From Thiobacter sp. AK1 (GTDB lineage Bacteria; Pseudomonadota; Gammaproteobacteria; Burkholderiales; Thiobacteraceae): a stretch of DNA of 64,000 nt. The translations under genes and the position numbers were made by a program. The stretch lies in NCBI RefSeq assembly GCF_039822265.1, contig NZ_JBAJEX010000006.1:62001-126000 (forward strand). Direction: 5' to 3'. This document shows positions 33,202 through 41,710 of the stretch, in pieces; the first letter of the stretch is position 1; every line of letters starts with the position of its first letter. The notes beneath the pieces were generated by a model. It saw only the letters and a program-made list of their open reading frames with translations. It did not search any database and was not told where the DNA came from.

Positions 33202-34310
33202 GTGTGATCAACCGCATGCTCCAGGAATTGGATGCGCGCCATGAGCAGACTGGCGCGCTGCCGGGCACGGTGCGCCCAGCGCCACCCCCCGCGCCCAACC
33301 GGTTGCGTTGGTTAGTTGTGACGGGCGTCCTCGTCGTTCTGCTCGCGCTTGGGGGAGGGTTTGCGTGGCGTGAATGGGGTCGCGCCCAACCACCCCGCGC
33401 CGCCGTCGTGCCCGCGCCCGCCGCAGTCGAAAAGCCGTTACCCGCGCCCGCCGCAGTCGAAAAGCCGTTACCCGCGCCTGCCCGGACGGCGTCTGCCGCA
33501 GCCGCAGCGACCCCGTCGCCTGCGCCAGAGGCCAGCCACGCCTTGGCCGAGCAGTCCCTCCCGCGCCAGACCCTCGCCGCGGCCGCCCAAGACCAACCGA
33601 GCGCAGTGGGCAAGCAGGCCACGCCCGCGCTGCGTACACCCTCGCCAACGGGGCTTGCGGCCAGCCCCGCGGCGCCAGCGCAACCACGTGATGCCGGCGT
33701 CGTCAAGCAGATCTCGCCAGCCCAGCGCGCCGATCAGCACTATCGTGAGGCGCTGGCGCAGCTTGCCAGCGGTCGGGGCGAGCAAGCGGAGGCCTTGCTT
33801 AAGGAGGCGCTACGCCTCGATCCGCGTCATCTCGGCGCGCGCCAGGCCCTGCTGGCGCAATGGGTGAACGCAAGGCGCTTGGACGAGGCAGAAGCCTTGC
33901 TCAAGGCGGGGCTTGCCGAACCCACGCTGGCGAAGGGCGAGACCGCCGCGGCCCTGGCCATGGCCCTGGCGCGGCTGCAGCTTGAGCGCGCGGGCGCGTC
34001 CGCCGCGCTTGCCACCCTGGACCGCTATGCGCCCGAAGCGGTCGGCAATGCCCAATATGCCGCTTTTGAGGCCGCACTCCTGCAGCGGCTCGATCGCCAC
34101 GCCGAGGCCATCGCCCGCTTCCAGGCGGCCCTGCAAGGGGACCCTCAGCGGGCGCAGTGGTGGTTGGGGCTAGCCCTCTCCCTGGAAGCCGAAGGTCGCG
34201 CCGAGCAGGCCATCCAGGCGTTCGAGCGCGCCCGCAGCTTGCCAGGCTTGAGCCCGGACTTGCGCGCCTTCGCGGAGCAAAGCCTGGGCCGCTTACGCAG
34301 CCGGCCATGA
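33198..34310 (+). CDS. mshN: MSHA biogenesis protein MshN, TPR protein
   Basis: 370 aa from the ATG at 33198. MSVINRMLQELDARHE is the standard MshN start. A membrane helix (WLVVTGVLVVLLALGGGFAW, 37-56) is followed by a Pro/Ala-rich periplasmic spacer containing a perfect tandem repeat and a C-terminal set of TPR-like helices (about 178-365: RADQHYREALAQLASGRGEQAEALLKEAL, then further units to QAIQFE-like AIQAFERARSL). It is the last gene of the locus. The function in assembly is not well defined for the family. Confidence 0.87.
   Translation: MSVINRMLQELDARHEQTGALPGTVRPAPPPAPNRLRWLVVTGVLVVLLALGGGFAWREWGRAQPPRAAVVPAPAAVEKPLPAPAAVEKPLPAPARTASAAAAATPSPAPEASHALAEQSLPRQTLAAAAQDQPSAVGKQATPALRTPSPTGLAASPAAPAQPRDAGVVKQISPAQRADQHYREALAQLASGRGEQAEALLKEALRLDPRHLGARQALLAQWVNARRLDEAEALLKAGLAEPTLAKGETAAALAMALARLQLERAGASAALATLDRYAPEAVGNAQYAAFEAALLQRLDRHAEAIARFQAALQGDPQRAQWWLGLALSLEAEGRAEQAIQAFERARSLPGLSPDLRAFAEQSLGRLRSRP
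33411..33470 (+). repeat. Two perfect 30-bp tandem repeats in mshN
   Basis: Two identical in-frame 30-bp units (33411-33440 and 33441-33470) encode PAPAAVEKPL twice in the Pro/Ala spacer. Such perfect copies are prone to slippage and would change spacer length by 10 residues without a frameshift. Confidence 0.9.
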
Positions 34311-34374
34311 AGGGTTCTGCGGGCGCCCCATTCAGAGGCCGCCCGATTCCCTGCCCGCGCCAGAGGTTGCCGCT

Positions 34375-34417
34375 AAAAGCGCCTCCCACAGAGCAGCAAG
34401 CGCTTGTGGGAGGCGTT
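34375..34417. repeat. REP-like hairpin after mshN
   Basis: Dyad AAAGCGCCTCCCACA ... TTGTGGGAGGCGTTT, with a stem of about 14 bp, between the convergent mshN and slt genes. It probably also acts as a bidirectional transcription-end structure. Confidence 0.75.
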
Positions 34418-34439
34418 TGCCGGTGTCCTGGATGCCAGC

Positions 34440-36395
34440 CTACGGCTCCTTGGCGAAATCGGCTTCGGTGCGGTCGCCTTTGCCCGGCACGACGCCCAGC
34501 CGCTCACGCAGGGAGGTGAGGCGCTCGCCGAGACGGGCAGCATAATAGGCGGCGTTGGACATGACTTTCTTCACGTAGTCGCGGGTTTCGTTGAAGGGGA
34601 TGGATTCCACGTACACCGCCCCTTCCAGCGGTCGCACCGCTTGCCAGCGTCGCGCGCGGCCGGGACCCGCGTTGTAGGCGGCAGTGGCCAGCACGGGACT
34701 GCCGTCGAGGCGGTCATAGACGTGGCGCAGATAGTAGGTGCCGAGACTGAGATTGGTTTCCAATTCGTTGACCAGGCCAAGGTGGAAGCGGTCGAGGCCC
34801 AAGCGCTTGGCAACCCATTTGGCGGTGGCGGGCATGAGCTGCATGAGCCCCGAGGCGCCGACGGCGGATTTCGCCACCTGCACGAAGCGGCTTTCCTGGC
34901 GGATCAACCCGTAAACCCAGGCGTCGTCCAATCCCAGCTTGCGCGTGTAGCTTTGCATCACGTCCCGGTGGGGCGTGGGGAAACGCAGCTCGAAGTCGTA
35001 AAGCTTCTCGGTGCGCTCGGCGGCGGCGATGGCGCGGTCGATTAGATCGTTGCGGCGGGCGAGTTCGGCGGCGGCGAGCAACTGCCGGTCGTCCATGCCA
35101 CGAATGTTCCATTGCCATTCCCGCGTCCCTTCGCTGCGTAGTCCGGCCCGGTAGAAGGCAAGCGCACGCTCGATGCCAGGGCGCGTGGCGATGGCGCGGA
35201 TTTCCTCTTCGCTGGCCTTGTAGTTGGTAGCAGGCGGAGCCATCACGATTCCTAGCTCTTCCAGCGCAAGCTGGCCGTAGTAGGAATGCTCCCGCGATAG
35301 AGGCACCAGGATTTCATTGGCTGCCACGGGTTTCCCCAGCGCCTTGAGAGCACGCGCCTTCCAATAGCGCCAGCCGGCTTGCCGTGCCTCTTCCGCACTC
35401 ATGGCCTCGATGGCGGTGAGCACGGTTTGCCACTGCCCTGCGCGCAAGGCTGCGCGCACCTCCCAGGCAAGCTGCGCGTCCGTCAGGGGCGATCCCTGCG
35501 CGCGCGCAAACCACGCCAGGCTCGAAGGGTCGTGTCGCCGCGCGCCCTGGGTGGCGATCTGTCCCCAACAATAGGCGCGCTCCTCGGGGGAGAAGCGCTC
35601 TTCCAGCCGCTCCCAGCGCGCGGCACCCTGTTGGGGATCACTGCGCGCGATGCGCTGGACGGCGAACATGACCATTTCCCGCTTTGAACGGTCGGCCAGG
35701 GTGAATCCGCCGCGATCGAGAAAGCGCTGGGGGTTGTCCGCGATCGATTCCAGGGCCTTGAGCCCCGGCTGGTAACGTTCCGGCAGATAGCGCGTGATGT
35801 GGCGCGCCACGCTGACGTTGCCAGCCTCGAGTGCGAGCCGCAAGCGCGCGAACACGTCGTCCACGGTCAGACGAGCTTCCTGCGCCAGACGCTCGAACAG
35901 GGGCTCGCAGCTTGCGGGCAAAGGGGCACCGGTAAACCACAGGCGTTTGGCCTCGTTAAGGGGGCTCAAATCGCCAGGCAGCAGGGCAAGCCGTGCCTGC
36001 AGGGCATAACAGGTGATCGTCCGGTCTTCGGTTACGAGCAGGGGATATTCGGCGGAGAACAGCGCCCAATCCTGACGCGCGCCCAACAACTTGAGCCATT
36101 CGCCACGCAGACGGTCAGCAAGGAAGGAATCCGGATAGGCTGCAAAAAATGCGCGCACGTCACTGGCGGAGGCCTTGTCCAGTTCCAGCGCGAGCTGCCA
36201 ATAACGGGCGAGCGCGGCGAGGGGGTGGCCTTCCAGCCGTTGCGCGGCCTGGGCGAGCCGGGTCGCGTTGCGCGCGGTATAGGCATCGCGCGCGGCGAGG
36301 ATGTCGTCTTCGGGCGCGGCCCGTGCCGCTGGCGGCAGCAGGAGCATGAAAAGCAACGCCAGAACGCAGTGCCTCTTCCGACCTGTACTATGCAT
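34440..36395 (-). CDS. slt: Soluble lytic murein transglycosylase
   Basis: 651 aa from the ATG at 36395, which places the signal peptide (HCVLALLFMLLLPPAARA) at the N-terminus; a longer reading to 36524 lacks one. It has a long alpha-superhelical U-domain (about 25-450) and a C-terminal SLT lysozyme-like domain: VYGLIRQESRF with catalytic E501, GASGLMQLMPATAK and LATAAYNAGPGRARRW. It cleaves peptidoglycan to 1,6-anhydromuropeptides in the periplasm. These products feed cell-wall recycling, the pathway served by amgK-murU at 5-7 kb. It is convergent with mshN. Confidence 0.95.
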   Translation of the reverse strand: MHSTGRKRHCVLALLFMLLLPPAARAAPEDDILAARDAYTARNATRLAQAAQRLEGHPLAALARYWQLALELDKASASDVRAFFAAYPDSFLADRLRGEWLKLLGARQDWALFSAEYPLLVTEDRTITCYALQARLALLPGDLSPLNEAKRLWFTGAPLPASCEPLFERLAQEARLTVDDVFARLRLALEAGNVSVARHITRYLPERYQPGLKALESIADNPQRFLDRGGFTLADRSKREMVMFAVQRIARSDPQQGAARWERLEERFSPEERAYCWGQIATQGARRHDPSSLAWFARAQGSPLTDAQLAWEVRAALRAGQWQTVLTAIEAMSAEEARQAGWRYWKARALKALGKPVAANEILVPLSREHSYYGQLALEELGIVMAPPATNYKASEEEIRAIATRPGIERALAFYRAGLRSEGTREWQWNIRGMDDRQLLAAAELARRNDLIDRAIAAAERTEKLYDFELRFPTPHRDVMQSYTRKLGLDDAWVYGLIRQESRFVQVAKSAVGASGLMQLMPATAKWVAKRLGLDRFHLGLVNELETNLSLGTYYLRHVYDRLDGSPVLATAAYNAGPGRARRWQAVRPLEGAVYVESIPFNETRDYVKKVMSNAAYYAARLGERLTSLRERLGVVPGKGDRTEADFAKEP

Positions 36396-36522
36396 GAACC
36401 ATGCCGCCTTTCGAGTTGCTATAGTGAGAACGCCGTGGCACGTGGAGTCGCGCGTCATGGAGGAAAGACCGGAAAAACCAACGGTCGAAGGCCTGCGACC
36501 GATTGAACGGGGATCATACACC

Positions 36523-37911
36523 ATGCCCTACGTGAGTCTTAACCCCGCGTCCAACCAGGTGCTCGCCAGTTACCCGAGCTGGGATACCCACCGCCTGGCC
36601 GATACCCTCGAGCGTGCCGCGGCGGCGCAGAAGGAATGGGCGCGCCAGAGCTTCGCCGAACGCGCGGCAGTGCTGCGCCAGGCGGCGATCCACCTGCGCC
36701 TGAACCGGGACCGCTATGCCGAGCTCATCACCCGTGAGATGGGAAAGCTCCTGCGTGAAGCACGCGCCGAGGTGGAGAAATGCGCTACCGCCTGCGAGTA
36801 CTATGCCCAGCATGGCGGGCTATTCCTACAGGACGAACCGGTGGAGACGGATGCCGGCAAGAGCTTCGTGGCCTATGCGCCCCTGGGCGTGGTGCTGGCG
36901 GTGATGCCGTGGAATTTTCCCTTCTGGCAGGTATTCCGTGCCGCCGCGCCGGCCCTCATGGCAGGCAATGGCGTGGTGCTCAAGCACGCCTCCAATGTCC
37001 CCCAGTGTGCCCTCGCGCTGCAGGACATCTGGCGTGAAAGCGGCCTGCCCGAGGGCGTGTTCACCACCCTGCTGATCGAAGCAGGCGACGTGGCCGATGC
37101 CATTGCCAGCCACCACGTGCAGGCGGTCACCCTGACTGGGTCGGAGGAGGCGGGGCGGCGCGTTGCGGCGGCCGCCGGTCAGCACCTGAAGAAATGCGTG
37201 TTGGAGTTGGGCGGCTCCGATGCCTTCATCGTGCTCGCCGATGCCGATCTGGACTTCACCGTGGAGCAGGCGGTCGCCTCGCGCTTCCTCAACTGCGGCC
37301 AATCCTGCATCGCCGCCAAGCGTTTCATCCTGGTGCCGGAGATCGCGGAAGAGTTTCTCGCCCGCTTCCAGGCACGGGTGGAGGCGTTGGTGGTGGGCGA
37401 TCCCATGGCAGAAGGGACGCAGATCGGCCCCATGGCCCGCTTGGATTTGCGCGAGACTTTGCATCGCCAGGTCACCGACTCCATCGCCCAGGGTGCTCGC
37501 GCTCGTATCGGCTGTCATCCCCTGGAGCGTGAAGGGGTGTATTACGCGCCTTCCATCCTGGATGAGGTCACGCCCCGCTGCCGTGCCTATCACGAGGAAC
37601 TGTTCGGGCCGGTGGCGATCGTCATTCGCGCGGCAAGCGAGGAGGACGCCATTGGCATCGCCAACGACACGCGCTTTGGTCTGGGCGCTTCCCTCTGGAC
37701 GCGCGATCTCGCCCGTGCCGAGCAACTGGTGCCGCGCCTTGCGGCGGGCTCCGTGTTCATCAACGGCATGGTCAAGTCCGATCCCCGGCTACCCTTTGGC
37801 GGGGTGAAGGCCTCCGGCTTCGGCCGGGAGTTGTCCTACCACGGCATCCGCGAGTTCGTGAATGTGAAGACGGTGTGGGAACGTCCAGTGCGGCGAGCCG
37901 CGCGCGCCTAG
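36523..37911 (+). CDS. NAD(P)-dependent succinate-semialdehyde dehydrogenase-like aldehyde dehydrogenase
   Basis: 462 aa from the ATG at 36523 (an earlier in-frame start 22 codons upstream cannot be excluded). It is an ALDH superfamily enzyme. VLAVMPWNFPFWQVFRAAAPALMAGNGVVLKHASNVPQ is the cofactor-binding region, LELGGSDAFIVL contains the general base E228, CGQSC contains the nucleophile C262, and EELFGPVAIVI is near the C-terminus. The compact size and PWNFPFWQVFR pattern match the GabD-like SSADH group. It overlaps ilvA tail to tail by 4 bp. The physiological aldehyde is not shown by the context. Confidence 0.86.
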   Translation: MPYVSLNPASNQVLASYPSWDTHRLADTLERAAAAQKEWARQSFAERAAVLRQAAIHLRLNRDRYAELITREMGKLLREARAEVEKCATACEYYAQHGGLFLQDEPVETDAGKSFVAYAPLGVVLAVMPWNFPFWQVFRAAAPALMAGNGVVLKHASNVPQCALALQDIWRESGLPEGVFTTLLIEAGDVADAIASHHVQAVTLTGSEEAGRRVAAAAGQHLKKCVLELGGSDAFIVLADADLDFTVEQAVASRFLNCGQSCIAAKRFILVPEIAEEFLARFQARVEALVVGDPMAEGTQIGPMARLDLRETLHRQVTDSIAQGARARIGCHPLEREGVYYAPSILDEVTPRCRAYHEELFGPVAIVIRAASEEDAIGIANDTRFGLGASLWTRDLARAEQLVPRLAAGSVFINGMVKSDPRLPFGGVKASGFGRELSYHGIREFVNVKTVWERPVRRAARA

Positions 37912-39425
37912 CCCAGGAACAAGCGATAGGCGGGGTTGTGTGACTCATCCCAATAGGGATAGCCCAGCCGCGCAAGAAAGTTTTCGAACGCCGTCTGGTC
38001 GGCATCGGGCACCTGGATGCCCACCAGCACCCGCCCGTAATCCGTGCCGTGATTCCGGTAATGAAACAGGCTGATGTTCCAGCCATGGGACATGCTGTCC
38101 AGGAATTTCATCAGCGCGCCGGGTCGCTCCGGAAATTCGAAACGGAACAGGCGCTCGTCTCGGGCCTGGGGTGCGTGCCCGCCCACCAGGTGGCGCACGT
38201 GTAGTTTGGCCATCTCGTTGTCCGTGAGATCGAGCGCCTTGAGTCCGGCCGCCTTGAGCTGGCCGATGATGTCTGCCACCTCGCGCCGGTCTTGCACTTG
38301 GACGCCGACGAACACGTGGGCCTCGTGCGGATCGGCGTAGCGGTAATTGAACTCGGTGATGTTGCGCGGCCCGAGCAGGGCACAGAAGCGCTTGAAGCTG
38401 CCGGGCGTCTCGGGGATGGTGACGGCCAGGATGCCTTCCCGCTGCTCGCCCAATTCCGCCCGCTCCGCCACGTGCCGGAGCCGATCGAAGTTCATGTTGG
38501 CGCCGCTGGCGATGGCGATCAGGGTCTTGTCCTTGAGCCGATGGCGGGCGGCATAGGCCTTGGCGCCGGCGATGGCCAGCGCGCCGGCTGGCTCGAGAAT
38601 GGAACGGGTATCCTCGAACACGTCCTTGATGGCGGCGCAGATGGCGTCCGTGTCGCACAGCACGATTTCGTCCACCAACGCTTGGCACAGGCGGAAGGTC
38701 TCTTCGCCCACTTGCTTCACCGCCACGCCGTCGGCGAACAAGCCTACCTGCGCTAGCTCCACCCGCCGGCCTGCCTTGAGGGAGCGGTACATGGCATCCG
38801 CGTCCACGGGCTCCACGCCGATGATGCGGATCTCCGGGCGTAGGGCCTTGACGTAGGCCGCGACCCCGGCGATCAGGCCACCGCCGCCCACGGGCACGAA
38901 AATCGCGTGGATGGGTTCGGCGTGCTGGCGCAGGATTTCCATGCCGATGGTGCCCTGCCCCGCGATCACGTCCGGATCGTCGTAGGGGTGGACGAAGGTG
39001 AGCCGGTGCTCCTTTTCCAGACGCCGCGCGTGCGCGCTTGCCTCGTCATAAGAGTCGCCGTGCAGCACCACCTTGGCACCGCGGTTCATCACTGCCTGCA
39101 CCTTGATCTGGGGTGTGGTGGCGGGCATGACGATGGTGGCGTGGCAGGCCAGCCGCTGCGCGGCCAGAGCCACGCCCTGCGCGTGGTTGCCGGCCGAGGC
39201 GCAGATCACGCCCCGCTTCAAGGCGCCCGCTGGCAGGTGCGCCATCTTGTTGTAGGCACCCCGCAGCTTGAAGGAGAACACGCTTTGCATGTCCTCGCGC
39301 TTGAGCAGAAGGCGGTTGCCGGTACGGCGCGACAAGCCGGGTGCGAGCTCGAGCGGGCTTTCGATAGCGACGTCATAGACGCGGCTGGTCAGGATTCTGC
39401 GCAGGTAATCAGAAGTCGCGGTCAT
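37908..39425 (-). CDS. ilvA: Biosynthetic threonine ammonia-lyase (threonine dehydratase)
   Basis: 505 aa, full length for the biosynthetic enzyme. The fold type II PLP domain has K53 in SVFSFKLRGAYNK, the phosphate loop VGGGGLIAG and SAGNHAQGVALAA. Two C-terminal ACT-like regulatory domains follow (EQREGILAVTIPETPGSFKRFC and RDERLFRFEFPERPGALMKFLD), which bind isoleucine and valine. It converts threonine to 2-oxobutanoate in isoleucine synthesis. It stands alone, with no other ilv genes nearby. Confidence 0.96.
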   Translation of the reverse strand: MTATSDYLRRILTSRVYDVAIESPLELAPGLSRRTGNRLLLKREDMQSVFSFKLRGAYNKMAHLPAGALKRGVICASAGNHAQGVALAAQRLACHATIVMPATTPQIKVQAVMNRGAKVVLHGDSYDEASAHARRLEKEHRLTFVHPYDDPDVIAGQGTIGMEILRQHAEPIHAIFVPVGGGGLIAGVAAYVKALRPEIRIIGVEPVDADAMYRSLKAGRRVELAQVGLFADGVAVKQVGEETFRLCQALVDEIVLCDTDAICAAIKDVFEDTRSILEPAGALAIAGAKAYAARHRLKDKTLIAIASGANMNFDRLRHVAERAELGEQREGILAVTIPETPGSFKRFCALLGPRNITEFNYRYADPHEAHVFVGVQVQDRREVADIIGQLKAAGLKALDLTDNEMAKLHVRHLVGGHAPQARDERLFRFEFPERPGALMKFLDSMSHGWNISLFHYRNHGTDYGRVLVGIQVPDADQTAFENFLARLGYPYWDESHNPAYRLFLG

Positions 39426-39475
39426 GCAAGGGAAACCGTGTGGAAAACGGCATTTTACTGAGAGTTGGGGAACTA

Positions 39476-39622
39476 TCGAGCGTTACGTAAGTCGTTGACA
39501 GGCTGCGTAAGTCAAACGTCATTCCCGCGCAAGCGGGAATCCAGGGTATGCCTCGCCATGTTCCTGGGTCCCCGCTTGCGCGGGGACGACACAAAGGCGT
39601 CACGCATTGACGTAATCCTCAA
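39476..39622. mobile_element. 147-bp MITE, copy A
   Basis: Ends TCGAGCGTTACGTAAGT and (reverse complement of the right end) TTGAGGATTACGT form imperfect terminal inverted repeats. TA flanks both sides (39474-39475 and 39623-39624). Inside are two palindromes, ATTCCCGCGCAAGCGGGAAT and GTCCCCGCTTGCGCGGGGAC. It is the same length (147 bp) as copies B and C, in the same orientation as B. It has no coding capacity. TA duplication and the end sequence suggest mobilisation by an IS630/Tc1-type transposase. Confidence 0.88.
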
Positions 39623-39654
39623 TAGGTAACAAGTTGTGTCCCAAGCTCGCTGCC

Positions 39655-39709
39655 AAAAACGCCTCCCACAGCCCTGGGGTGGTTTCGTGGGAGCGGCTTT
39701 AGCCGCGCT
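39655..39709. repeat. REP-like pair upstream of rpiA
   Basis: AACGCCTCCCACAG and GTGGGAGCGGCTTTAGCCGCG form a mirrored REP-like pair in the ilvA-rpiA gap (39426-39890). Apart from this, the MITE and the rpiA promoter, nothing else is seen there. Confidence 0.7.
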
Positions 39710-39828
39710 TCAATAGCGCTCAAACCACCGGTCGCAGCAATCACCGTCATTTTCGCGCAAGCGGAAATCCAGCCCCATGTCGCCACAGTCATTGCCGTTT
39801 CCCGGCGTCCGGCTGTCGCGCTCGATAA

Positions 39829-39857
39829 TTGAGAAAATTATGCCCCAGCGCTATGCT
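39829..39857 (+). promoter_or_regulatory. Promoter of rpiA
   Basis: -35 TTGAGA (39829-39834), 17-bp spacer, -10 TATGCT (39852-39857), 34 bp before the start codon. Confidence 0.6.
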
Positions 39858-39890
39858 TGTGCGCTTTACTGGTGATCTGGGAAGCACAGC

Positions 39891-40547
39891 ATGACGCAGG
39901 ACGAACTCAAGCAGGCGGTGGCAAGAGAAGCGGTGAACTTCGTCGAGCCGGGGTTGATTGGCGTGGGCACTGGCTCCACCGCCAACTATTTCATCGATGA
40001 GCTGGCCAAGATCAAGCACAAGATCGACGCCGCGGTGGCGAGCTCCGAGGCCACCGCCCAGCGACTCATGGCGCGCGGTATTCGCGTGATCGACCTCAAC
40101 CAGGCGGGTCAGCTGCCCCTCTACGTGGACGGAGCCGATGAGATCACCGAGCACCTCACCATGATCAAGGGCGGCGGCGGGGCGCTGACGCGGGAAAAGA
40201 TCGTGGCGGCCGCCAGTGACAAGTTCATCTGCATTGCCGATCACACCAAGCTGGTGGACGTGCTAGGCAAGTTTCCTCTGCCCATCGAGGTGATTCCCAT
40301 GGCGCGTAGCTACGTGGCGCGCGAGCTGGTCAAGCTGGGGGGGCAGCCCAAGCTGCGCGAGGGCTTCGTCACCGACAACGGCAATGTGATCCTCGATGTG
40401 CACAACCTCACCATCATGAACCCGGTGGAGCTGGAAAGCACGTTGAACCAGATCGTGGGCGTGGTGACCAATGGTCTGTTCGCGCGGCGGCCCGCGGATC
40501 TGGCGCTGATCGGCACGCCGCAGGGTGTGACTGCCCTCAAGCGCTGA
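39891..40547 (+). CDS. rpiA: Ribose-5-phosphate isomerase A
   Basis: 218 aa, full length. Motifs are [16 protein letters not shown] (about 21-36), [41 protein letters not shown] (catalytic Asp/Lys region, about 80-105) and the C-terminal [21 protein letters not shown]. It interconverts ribose-5-P and ribulose-5-P in the pentose phosphate and, in autotrophs, the Calvin cycle. It is followed by phoU after 60 bp. Confidence 0.97.
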   Translation: MTQDELKQAVAREAVNFVEPGLIGVGTGSTANYFIDELAKIKHKIDAAVASSEATAQRLMARGIRVIDLNQAGQLPLYVDGADEITEHLTMIKGGGGALTREKIVAAASDKFICIADHTKLVDVLGKFPLPIEVIPMARSYVARELVKLGGQPKLREGFVTDNGNVILDVHNLTIMNPVELESTLNQIVGVVTNGLFARRPADLALIGTPQGVTALKR

Positions 40548-40607
40548 GCTTTCGCGAATTTTTCACAATTCCACCGTAGGATGACCTGTTGGTCCGGGAG
40601 ATGAACC

Positions 40608-41309
40608 ATGGCTGAACATACTTCCAAACAATTCGATGCCGAGCTGGAGTCGGTGCGTTCGCGCGTGCTTCAGATGGGCGGCCTGGTGGAGGAACAGATC
40701 ATCCACGCGGTGGACGGGCTGATCAATGGCGATCTGGAGCTGGCTCAGGCGGTGATCCAGAATGATCACCGCGTCAACGCGATGGAAGTCTCGCTGGACG
40801 AGGATGTGAGCCACATCATCGCCCGCCGCCAGCCCACTGCCGGCGATCTGCGCATGCTGATGATGATCATCAAGACCATCACCGATCTGGAGCGCATCGG
40901 CGACGAGGCCGCGAAGATCGCGCGCATGACCAAGCTCGTCTACGAGTCCGACCGCATTGCCCAGCCGCGCTTTTCCCAAATCAAATTCATGAGCGAGTTG
41001 GTGGTGGACATGCTGCGCCGCGCACTGGATGCCTTCGCCCGGCTGGATCCCACCGCCGCCACCCAGATCGCCCGCCAGGACATGCAGGTGGACGAGCAGT
41101 TCCGCAGCGAGCTGCGCCATCTCATCACATACATGATGGAAGACCCGCGCACCATCAGCATGTTCATCGATATCCTGTTCGCGGCCAAGGCCATCGAACG
41201 CATCGGCGATCACGCCAAGAACATGTCGGAATACGTGGTGTACATGGTCAAGGGCAAGGACGTGCGCCACACCAGCGTGGAAGAGATGGAACGCGAGGTG
41301 CTGGAATAA
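40608..41309 (+). CDS. phoU: Phosphate-signalling regulator PhoU
   Basis: 233 aa with two PhoU three-helix repeats: VRSRVLQMGGLVEEQIIHAVDGLINGD ... DLERIGDEAAKIARM and a second copy ending AIERIGDHAKNMSEYVVYMVKGKDVRH. ERIGDEA and ERIGDHA are the metal-binding E(D)xxxD signatures. It damps PhoR-PhoB signalling and Pst uptake. No pst genes are in the window, but ppx follows in the same orientation, so this is a phosphate/polyphosphate pair interrupted by a MITE. Confidence 0.96.
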   Translation: MAEHTSKQFDAELESVRSRVLQMGGLVEEQIIHAVDGLINGDLELAQAVIQNDHRVNAMEVSLDEDVSHIIARRQPTAGDLRMLMMIIKTITDLERIGDEAAKIARMTKLVYESDRIAQPRFSQIKFMSELVVDMLRRALDAFARLDPTAATQIARQDMQVDEQFRSELRHLITYMMEDPRTISMFIDILFAAKAIERIGDHAKNMSEYVVYMVKGKDVRHTSVEEMEREVLE

Positions 41310-41527
41310 TCCTGGATTACCCAGCATTGGATTGGCGGCTCCCCAATGAACCGCATCGCAACGGACATTCACCACCGCTTTTTGGCCGGCCACCCGGGCG
41401 GGCGCGGGGTTGGAGGGCCGTTTGCGGCCCGGCACGGGCTCGAATTCTCCGCCAGGTGTTCGACTTGGCCTGCGAACGTCGCGCGCAAACTGCCTCGATG
41501 ATGGGCGGCGCGCGGGCCTCTGTCCTA
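41310..41527. other. Intergenic stretch before MITE copy B
   Basis: About 220 bp after phoU. GC-rich; no ORF with coding character, terminator or tRNA seen. The MITE follows directly, and the whole phoU-ppx gap is about 400 bp. Confidence 0.5.
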
Positions 41528-41674
41528 TTGGGCTTTACGAAAGTCGTTGCCAGGCTGCGTAAGCAAACTGTCATTTCCGCGAAAGCGGGCATCCAAAGTA
41601 TTCTTGGCCATTGTCCTGGGTCAGCGCTTGCGCGGGGACGACACAAAGGTGTCACCTACTTACGTAGTGCTCAA
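41528..41674. mobile_element. 147-bp MITE, copy B
   Basis: Left end TTGGGCTTTACGAAAGTC; right end reads TTGAGCACTACGTAAG on the opposite strand. TA dinucleotides flank it (41526-41527, 41675-41676). Exactly 147 bp, same orientation as copy A. It carries more changes in the internal palindromes than A (for example TCATTTCCGCGAAAGCGGGC), so it is probably an older insertion. Confidence 0.87.
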
Positions 41675-41710
41675 TAATGCACAATCCGGGCTAACACGGG
41701 TCGCCTTACC

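Noticed and set aside
39476-39622. Attenuator or rho-independent terminator of ilvA
   Set aside because: The hairpins are part of the 147-bp element seen unchanged in unrelated gaps, and no T run follows the stems.
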